Assembly (NCBI GenBank): GCA_041655055.1
Contig: JBBAGE010000031.1
Span: 1 to 18,107 of the forward strand
DNA: 18,107 nucleotides
Direction of reading: 5' to 3'
From: JBBAGE01 sp041655055
GTDB lineage: Bacteria; Pseudomonadota; Alphaproteobacteria; Rhodobacterales; Rhodobacteraceae
Shown here: piece after piece, positions 13,464 through 18,107 of the stretch
How the letters are laid out: each line of letters begins with the position of its first letter
Position numbering within the stretch: position 1 is the first letter of the stretch
Made by a program: the position numbers and the translations under genes
The notes under the pieces: generated by a model
What the model saw: only the letters and a program-made list of their open reading frames with translations
What the model was told of the DNA's origin: nothing
Database searches by the model: none

Positions 13464-14194
13464 CGAAACAGATCCATATGTTTGGGCCGCACCAGATCGG
13501 CTGCACTTCCCCTGCCGGGCACGCCGGGCACGCCGCGCAGATGCACCGCCGGGCGGCCCTCATCCGCTTGCCCCATCATCAGCGAGGCGGCCGCCGCAAC
13601 CTCATCGGCCAGCGCCAGCTCGCTGGTCTGCATCGGGCGGCCGTGGCGGTCGAGCTGGCCGCGCAGGTCCAGAAGCGCGGGCATGCCCGCCACCCCGATC
13701 GCGGTGCCGCAGGTGCCCAGCCGCCACGCGCGCCCGAAGCTGTCATTGATCACCACCGCCATCCCGAGCGCGTCCGAGAGCCTGCGGGCCGAGGCATCCG
13801 CATCTTCGGGCAGCAGCAGCACCTGATCATCCGCGCCCACGTTGGAGGCATCAATCCCGGCATTCGCCATGATGAATCCCCGGTTATCCTGAACGATGAT
13901 CACCCCGGGCACGCAGCGCAGCACCTCGCGGCTTTCGCGCAGGATCAGTTCCACCACGCGCGGATCTTTGTGTGCCTGCGCCGCCAGTTCCTCCGCCCGC
14001 GCGGAAGGCGTGACATCGGCAAGGCGCACCAGCCGCCCTTCGGCCTTCGAGACGATCTTTTGCGCCAGCGCCAGCACATCGCCCGGCTGCGGCACGATTT
14101 CCGCGCGCGCCAGCGCCGCGCCCAGCAGCGCGGCAAGATCATCGCCGGGCCGGATTTCCGGCAGATCGGGCAGGGCGGTGATGGTCAGTTGCAT
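13460..14194 (-). CDS. cofE: CofE: F420-0:L-glutamate ligase (single-domain)
   Basis: This 244-residue enzyme adds glutamate residues to F420-0 using GTP, building the gamma-linked tail that holds F420 inside the cell. Motifs are LALAQKIVSKAEGR (41-54), NRGFIMANAGIDASNV (104-119), NDSFGRAWRLGTCGTAIG (150-167) and the SELALADEVAAAASLMMGQ segment (191-209). It ends at 244 residues, like archaeal CofE and the N-terminal part of mycobacterial FbiB. The C-terminal nitroreductase-like FMN domain of FbiB is absent. Its ATG comes one base after the stop of the reductase gene upstream, and its stop overlaps the cofD start, so all three genes are translated as a unit. Confidence 0.95.
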   Translation of the reverse strand: MQLTITALPDLPEIRPGDDLAALLGAALARAEIVPQPGDVLALAQKIVSKAEGRLVRLADVTPSARAEELAAQAHKDPRVVELILRESREVLRCVPGVIIVQDNRGFIMANAGIDASNVGADDQVLLLPEDADASARRLSDALGMAVVINDSFGRAWRLGTCGTAIGVAGMPALLDLRGQLDRHGRPMQTSELALADEVAAAASLMMGQADEGRPAVHLRGVPGVPGRGSAADLVRPKHMDLFR

Positions 14195-14195
14195 C

Positions 14196-14852
14196 TCAGA
14201 CCCCGGTGATGCGGATGCCCGAACCGGGCGATTTGTAGCGCCGGTTGATCGAGATCAGCAGCGAGGTCAGCGCCTCTACCGCCGCGGCATTGGCCACCGG
14301 CCCGGCATGAAAGGCGCGCAGACCCATGGCGCCCGCCAGCGCCACCGTCACGCCCGCCGCTTCCGCATCATCGGCGCAGACCAGCACGTCGCAATCCACC
14401 TCATGCGCCAGATCCTTCAAATGATGTGCAGAGACATTCTGAAACGCCGCCACCACCCGGACCCCGTCGCCCAGTTCGGCCTGAAGGTTGGCCACGGCGC
14501 TATCGCCTTCGGGAAGCTGCACCCGGCCCACCTTGGGCGGCATCAGCGGCACCGTGGCATCGATCAGGATCTTGCCCTGAAGCTGATCGCGCAGCGCCCG
14601 CGCGGTGGCGGATTGCGCCGCATAGGGCACGGTGAGGATCACGATATCCGCCTGCGCCGCCGCCTCGGCGGAGGGAAGGCCGGTGGCATTCGCGCCAGTG
14701 GCGGCATTGATCGCGGCGGCGGCCTCGGCGGCCTTCGCCCCGTCGCGCCCGGCCACGATCACCGGATACCCGGCATTGGCCAGCCGCAGCGCGATCCCGC
14801 CGCCCTCGGCCCCGGTGCCGCCGATCACGGCGATGGTTTGTTTCTCGGTCAT
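14196..14852 (-). CDS. npdG: NADPH-dependent F420 reductase (Fno/NpdG)
   Basis: This 218-residue Rossmann-fold enzyme moves hydride between NADP(H) and F420. The N-terminal motif IGGTGAEGGGIALRLANAG (10-28) and Asn/Arg-type NADP loop VAGRDGAK (33-40) fit NADPH. ILTVPY (about 72-77), the GKILIDATVPL strand and the C-terminal RRYKSPGSGIRITG (204-217) are family signatures. In this operon it probably charges F420 to F420H2 from NADPH; no F420-dependent glucose-6-phosphate dehydrogenase is present in the window, so this is the only visible source of reduced cofactor. AAAGGAAA precedes the ATG, and the gene follows fbiC after 21 nt. Direction in the cell is inferred. Confidence 0.93.
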   Translation of the reverse strand: MTEKQTIAVIGGTGAEGGGIALRLANAGYPVIVAGRDGAKAAEAAAAINAATGANATGLPSAEAAAQADIVILTVPYAAQSATARALRDQLQGKILIDATVPLMPPKVGRVQLPEGDSAVANLQAELGDGVRVVAAFQNVSAHHLKDLAHEVDCDVLVCADDAEAAGVTVALAGAMGLRAFHAGPVANAAAVEALTSLLISINRRYKSPGSGIRITGV

Positions 14853-14873
14853 ATATGTTTCCTTTGTTTGCGT

Positions 14874-17261
14874 TCAGGCGACATGGCGCCCGCGCGGCAT
14901 GATCTCACCGCTCACCAGCGGCGCCAGCTCAGCGGCGATATGGCTGCGGGCGGTCTGTTCGGGCGGCACCGGGCCGTAAAGCGTGCTGCGCTGCGCCGCC
15001 TGCCGCCCGGCGCGCGCGATCAGATCTTCCATCGCGGCAGGCGGCAGTTCCTGCCCGAATTCGGTGCCCGCCGCGCGCGAGATGCTTTCGTTCATCAGCG
15101 TGCCGCCCAGATCGTTGACGCCCGCGTTCAGCGTGGCCAGAACCCCCTCGGCCCCCAGCTTGCACCATGAGACCTGAATATTCGGGATCACCGGGTGCAG
15201 CGCCAGCCGCGCCACCGCGTGCATCAGCACCACCTCGCGGAAGGTCGGACCCTGCCGGGCTTGGCCCCGGTGATACATCGGCGCCTCCATATGCACGAAG
15301 GGCAGGGGGACGAATTCGGTGATGCCGCCGGTGCGGGCCTGCAGATCGCGCAGCGCCAGCAGATGCGCGGCCCAATCCTCGGGCGTATCGATATGGCCGA
15401 ACATGATGGTGGAGGTGGTGCGCAGCCCGGCGCCATGGGCGGCCTCGATCACGGCCAGCCATTCGGCGGTGGTGAGCTTGCCGGGGCAGAGCAGGGCGCG
15501 GGCGCGGTCGGTCAGCACCTCGGCGGCGGTGCCGGGAAGGCTGCCGAGCCCGGCGGCGCGCAGGCGCTCAAGGAAGGCGGGGATGGAAAGGCCCAGCGTT
15601 TCGGCCCCATGGCTCACCTCCAGCGGCGAGAAGGCATGGACATGGATACCCGGCGCGCCCCGTTTGGCGGCGGCCAGAAGATCCAGATAGGTCTGGCCGG
15701 TGAACGAGGGGTGAATCCCGCCCTGCATACAGACCTCGGTGGCGCCGCGCTCCCACGCCTCGGCGGCGCGGCGGCTGATTTCGTCCATATCCACAAGGTA
15801 GGGGCGGCCGCGCAGGTGATCGGCCATCTTGCCCTTGGAAAAGGCGCAGAAGCCGCATTTATAAGCGCAGATGTTGGTATAGTTGATGTTGCGGTTCACC
15901 ACATAGCGGACCAGATCACCGCTGACCTCGCGGCGCAGGGCATCGGCGGCCTTGGTGATCGCCGTCACTTCCGGGCCGCGCGCGCGGAAGAGCCGGGCGA
16001 TATCGGCCTCTTGCAGGCGGCCGCCCGCAGCGGCGCGGGCGATGATCGCATCCACCTCGGGCGTGGCGCGGCGGGGGGCTTGCGGGAGGTGCGGCACGAT
16101 CCCGGCCTTGCCGGGGGCCCATGCATCTGCCCGGCCCCAGCCATCGGCATCGGCGGCGCGCATCGCGGCTTTGTGCAGGGCAGGGTCCACCCAGCGGGGC
16201 AGATCGGCCATATGGGCGGGGTAGACCGGCAGGCGGGCCACCAATGTGGCGCCCGCGGCCTCGGTGGCGCGGCGCAGGTGATCAAGCGCGGGCCAGCGGG
16301 CTTCGGGGTTCACATGATCGGGCGTGACGGGCGAGACGCCGCCCCAATCGTTGATGCCGGCGGCGAGCAATTCGGGGAAGCGCTCAAAGCTCAGGTTCGG
16401 CGGGACTTGTATATTCATCTCCGCGCCGAAGATCAGCCGGGCGGCGGCGGCGGTCCAGAGCAATTCCTCCATCGGCGGGGGCGCGACGTTCGCCATCCTT
16501 GTGCGGGGCTTCGGCTGGAAGTTCTGAACGATGATCTCCTGCACATGGCCGTATTCGCGGTGCAGCGCCTCGATCGCCAGCAACGCCTCGATCCGCTCGG
16601 CCCGGCTTTCGCCCAGCCCGATCAGGATGCCGCTGGTAAAGGGGATCGCCTGCCGCCCGGCGGCGGCGGTGGTTTCCAGCCGCACGGCGGGGATCTTGCC
16701 CTTGGATCCGTAATGCGCGCCGCCCTTTTGCAGGAGGATCGGCGCCGTGCCCTCCAGCATCAGCCCCTGACTGACGCTGACCTTGCGCAGTTGCGCCAGA
16801 TCGGCCTCCGCCATCACGCCCGCGTTCAGATGCGGCAGCATCCCGGTTTCCTTCGCCACCAGTTCGGCCATTGCCGCAAGGTATTCCAGCGTAGTTGAGT
16901 GGCCAAGTTCGGCCAACTCTTCGCGCACCACGCGGTAGCGGTCTTCGGGCCGTTCGCCCAGCGTGAAGAGCGCCTCGGTGCAGCCGGCGGCCGCGCCCGC
17001 ACGGGCTACGGCAAGCACCTCTTCGGGCTGCATGAAGGCGCGCTCGCCCTTGCGCGGCGGATGCGCAAACGTGCAGTAACCACAGGTATCGCGGCACAAT
17101 TTCGTAAGCGGGATAAAGACTTTGGGCGAGAACGAGACCAGATCGCCATGGCCCGCCTGCTTGAGCGCGCGCGCAGCCTGCAACAGGTCGGGCCGGTCGA
17201 GCCGCGCCATCCAGTCGGCAACCAATTCCGGCGCCGGCAGCCTGGGCTGATCGCTTGACAT
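14874..17261 (-). CDS. fbiC: FbiC: fused CofG-CofH F0 synthase, first gene of F420 operon
   Basis: The 795-residue protein fuses two radical-SAM enzymes that together make the deazaflavin F0 from tyrosine and 5-amino-6-ribitylamino-uracil. The N-terminal CofG half (about 1-340) has FIPLTKLCRDTCGYCTF with cluster cysteines 56, 60 and 63, then QNFQPKPRTRM (246-256) and the NLSFERFPELLAAGINDWGG block. The C-terminal CofH half (about 440-795) has NRNINYTNICAYKCGFCAF with cysteines 465, 469 and 472, then ATEVCMQGGIHPSFTG, STIMFGHIDTPEDWA and NESISRAAG. This order and length match actinobacterial FbiC; archaea and many other bacteria have two genes. AAGGAGA lies about 6 nt before the ATG. It heads the operon and is divergent from a binding-protein gene 358 bp away. 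Confidence 0.97.
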   Translation of the reverse strand: MSSDQPRLPAPELVADWMARLDRPDLLQAARALKQAGHGDLVSFSPKVFIPLTKLCRDTCGYCTFAHPPRKGERAFMQPEEVLAVARAGAAAGCTEALFTLGERPEDRYRVVREELAELGHSTTLEYLAAMAELVAKETGMLPHLNAGVMAEADLAQLRKVSVSQGLMLEGTAPILLQKGGAHYGSKGKIPAVRLETTAAAGRQAIPFTSGILIGLGESRAERIEALLAIEALHREYGHVQEIIVQNFQPKPRTRMANVAPPPMEELLWTAAAARLIFGAEMNIQVPPNLSFERFPELLAAGINDWGGVSPVTPDHVNPEARWPALDHLRRATEAAGATLVARLPVYPAHMADLPRWVDPALHKAAMRAADADGWGRADAWAPGKAGIVPHLPQAPRRATPEVDAIIARAAAGGRLQEADIARLFRARGPEVTAITKAADALRREVSGDLVRYVVNRNINYTNICAYKCGFCAFSKGKMADHLRGRPYLVDMDEISRRAAEAWERGATEVCMQGGIHPSFTGQTYLDLLAAAKRGAPGIHVHAFSPLEVSHGAETLGLSIPAFLERLRAAGLGSLPGTAAEVLTDRARALLCPGKLTTAEWLAVIEAAHGAGLRTTSTIMFGHIDTPEDWAAHLLALRDLQARTGGITEFVPLPFVHMEAPMYHRGQARQGPTFREVVLMHAVARLALHPVIPNIQVSWCKLGAEGVLATLNAGVNDLGGTLMNESISRAAGTEFGQELPPAAMEDLIARAGRQAAQRSTLYGPVPPEQTARSHIAAELAPLVSGEIMPRGRHVA

Positions 17262-17302
17262 GTTGTCTCCTTCCGCGAAACAAGATCGAAACTTGTCTGG
17301 AC

Positions 17303-17330
17303 ATCATATGCGGGATGCGACGAAGGTCAA
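17303..17330 (-). promoter_or_regulatory. Predicted promoter of the F420 operon
   Basis: On the minus strand, -35 TTGACC (17330-17325), 16 nt, -10 TATGAT (17308-17303). The transcript would start near 17296, giving a leader of about 35 nt with the fbiC AAGGAGA. This is the best sigma70-like match near fbiC. ACAAG (17280-17284) and CTTGT (17292-17296) form an inverted repeat at the predicted start of transcription. Confidence 0.55.
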
Positions 17331-17377
17331 CATGCAAATGTCACACGTCAACCGGCCGCAGCCGCCTCTTTACGCAC

Positions 17378-17409
17378 ATTATACACAGTCTGTGTGGGAA
17401 CTTGTTCCC
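17378..17409. promoter_or_regulatory. Two abutting palindromes over a second possible fbiC promoter
   Basis: ACACAG-T-CTGTGT (17383-17395) and GGGAAC-TT-GTTCCC (17396-17409) are perfect palindromes lying edge to edge. On the minus strand a perfect TATAAT (17383-17378) begins where the first palindrome ends, so the palindromes cover the spacer and -35 region of a promoter that lacks a good -35. This layout suits activator or repressor control of fbiC. A third palindrome, GCTGCGC-GCGCAGC, lies at 17424-17437. Confidence 0.45.
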
Positions 17410-17483
17410 GATGTGGGATCAACGCTGCGCGCGCAGCATCGGCACGCCGCCGGGCCATGGCTTGCGGGGGCATCTTTGCATTT

Positions 17484-17545
17484 ATAGAGAATATCATTCG
17501 CTATGTTGAAAAATCCTTGCCGCATTCACCTGCGTCCCGTAAGAA
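17484..17545 (+). promoter_or_regulatory. Predicted promoter and palindromic element of the second binding-protein gene
   Basis: A 21-bp imperfect palindrome (17484-17504; left arm ATAGAGAAT, right arm ATTCGCTAT, 8 of 10 positions paired) is followed by 12 nt, -35 TTGCCG (17517-17522), 17 nt and -10 TAAGAA (17540-17545). The leader to the GTG start is about 68 nt. It is the most symmetrical of the three related elements in the window. Confidence 0.55.
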
Positions 17546-17619
17546 TTGTTCTGCGGGGGATTCGGTGGCCTGAGGGAGGCCTGTCGGATGACCCCAAGCT
17601 GCTTGTAGGGAGGAACACC

Positions 17620-18107
17620 GTGAACAAGACGAAACATGCACTTGCATTCGGCCTGTCCGTATTCGCCGCGCCGGCGGCGGCGCAGGATCTGGACACTGTC
17701 AGAATCGCCACCGCCTCGACCTCGGTTGCCCATGGTCCGCTGATCATGGCCGTCGTCGATGATTCGGTTTTCGGCAATAACGGCATCCGCATCGCGGTGA
17801 CCGACCTGCGCGGCGCATCGCCCAACTGCATCGCGGCGCTGCTGTCGGAATCCGTCGAGCTTTGCCAGGTGGGCACCACCACCGGCACCGATGCGATCGC
17901 CGAGGGTGCCAATCTGCGCGCCATCGCGGTGTTGACCGGGCCGATCAATGAAATCTTCCTTTCCGCCAAAACGGTCGAGCGGCTGGGCGTTGCCCCCGAT
18001 GCGCCGATCGAAGAGCGCATCGCCGCGCTTGACGGGCTGACGCTGACCACTTCGGCGCCGGGCACCATGCATTACCTGTCGCTGGGTGCCACGCTGGAAA
18101 TGGCGGG
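17620..18107 (+). CDS. NMT1/THI5-like ABC transporter substrate-binding protein (second copy, 3' end outside window)
   Basis: The first 162 codons of a secreted binding protein are present. The GTG start at 17620 has AGGGAGGA about 6 nt upstream. A signal peptide runs to about residue 21 (ALAFGLSVFAAPAAA, then QD). The mature part starts VRIATASTSVAHGPLIMAVV. It is paralogous to the protein at 9834-10862: both share NCIAALLS near the same position, AVL-GP--EIF, GVA-DAP--ER-AAL and TSAPGT, with related upstream control elements. The two mature N-termini differ, so ligand details may differ too. The rest of the gene, and possibly permease and ATPase genes, would lie past the window edge. No stop codon is seen in the frame up to 18107. 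Confidence 0.85.
   Translation, partial: MNKTKHALAFGLSVFAAPAAAQDLDTVRIATASTSVAHGPLIMAVVDDSVFGNNGIRIAVTDLRGASPNCIAALLSESVELCQVGTTTGTDAIAEGANLRAIAVLTGPINEIFLSAKTVERLGVAPDAPIEERIAALDGLTLTTSAPGTMHYLSLGATLEMA

Noticed and set aside
17262..17619. Riboswitch or small RNA gene in the fbiC intergenic region
   Set aside because: Palindromes are present, but no recognisable riboswitch core or intrinsic terminator was found, and the leaders implied by the predicted promoters are short.

Overview
The window is GC-rich DNA with tight, partly overlapping operons and strong purine-rich ribosome binding sites. It most likely comes from an alphaproteobacterium of the Rhodobacteraceae type; this rests on codon use, protein style and gene content, not on a marker gene. 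No tRNA, rRNA, CRISPR array, insertion sequence or phage gene was seen.

Layout. (1) 1-1740: a plus-strand run of small housekeeping-type genes (a DUF1428 protein cut by the window edge, a two-domain VOC protein, a PhnB-like VOC protein) ends at a hairpin terminator facing an outer-membrane beta-barrel gene on the minus strand (1760-2353). (2) 2354-2823: a mostly non-coding stretch with a possible gene remnant and a 16-bp direct repeat. (3) 2824-7933: a minus-strand catabolic operon, transcribed in the order Baeyer-Villiger monooxygenase, aldehyde dehydrogenase, SDR, SDR, SnoaL-like protein. A GMC-type FAD alcohol dehydrogenase is divergent from it (8042-9766). (4) 9834-10862: an NMT1/THI5-type periplasmic binding protein. 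(5) 11034-17261: a minus-strand operon for the deazaflavin cofactor F420, in the order fused cofG-cofH (fbiC), NADPH:F420 reductase, cofE, cofD, cofC, then a luciferase-like (LLM) oxidoreductase of the F420-using type. (6) 17620-end: a second binding protein paralogous to the first, divergent from fbiC and cut by the window edge.

How it may work together. The F420 operon encodes every core step from the F0 precursors to polyglutamylated F420, a reductase that charges the cofactor from NADPH, and one probable user enzyme whose start lies inside the end of cofC. No homologue of the flavin domain of mycobacterial FbiB, which reduces dehydro-F420-0, is present, so the F420 form made is open. The oxidative cluster looks like a route from a secondary alcohol through a ketone to an ester or lactone and then acids; the substrate is unknown and no lactonase is visible.

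The most notable unexplained signal is regulatory. The promoters of the monooxygenase operon and of both binding-protein genes share one layout: a palindrome-like element ending in TC(G/T)CTAT, exactly 12 nt, then a TTGC -35 box, 17-18 nt, and a TA-rich -10 box. This suggests one activator controlling uptake and oxidation of one compound. The regulator gene is not in the window. The fbiC promoter does not carry this element but has its own set of palindromes.
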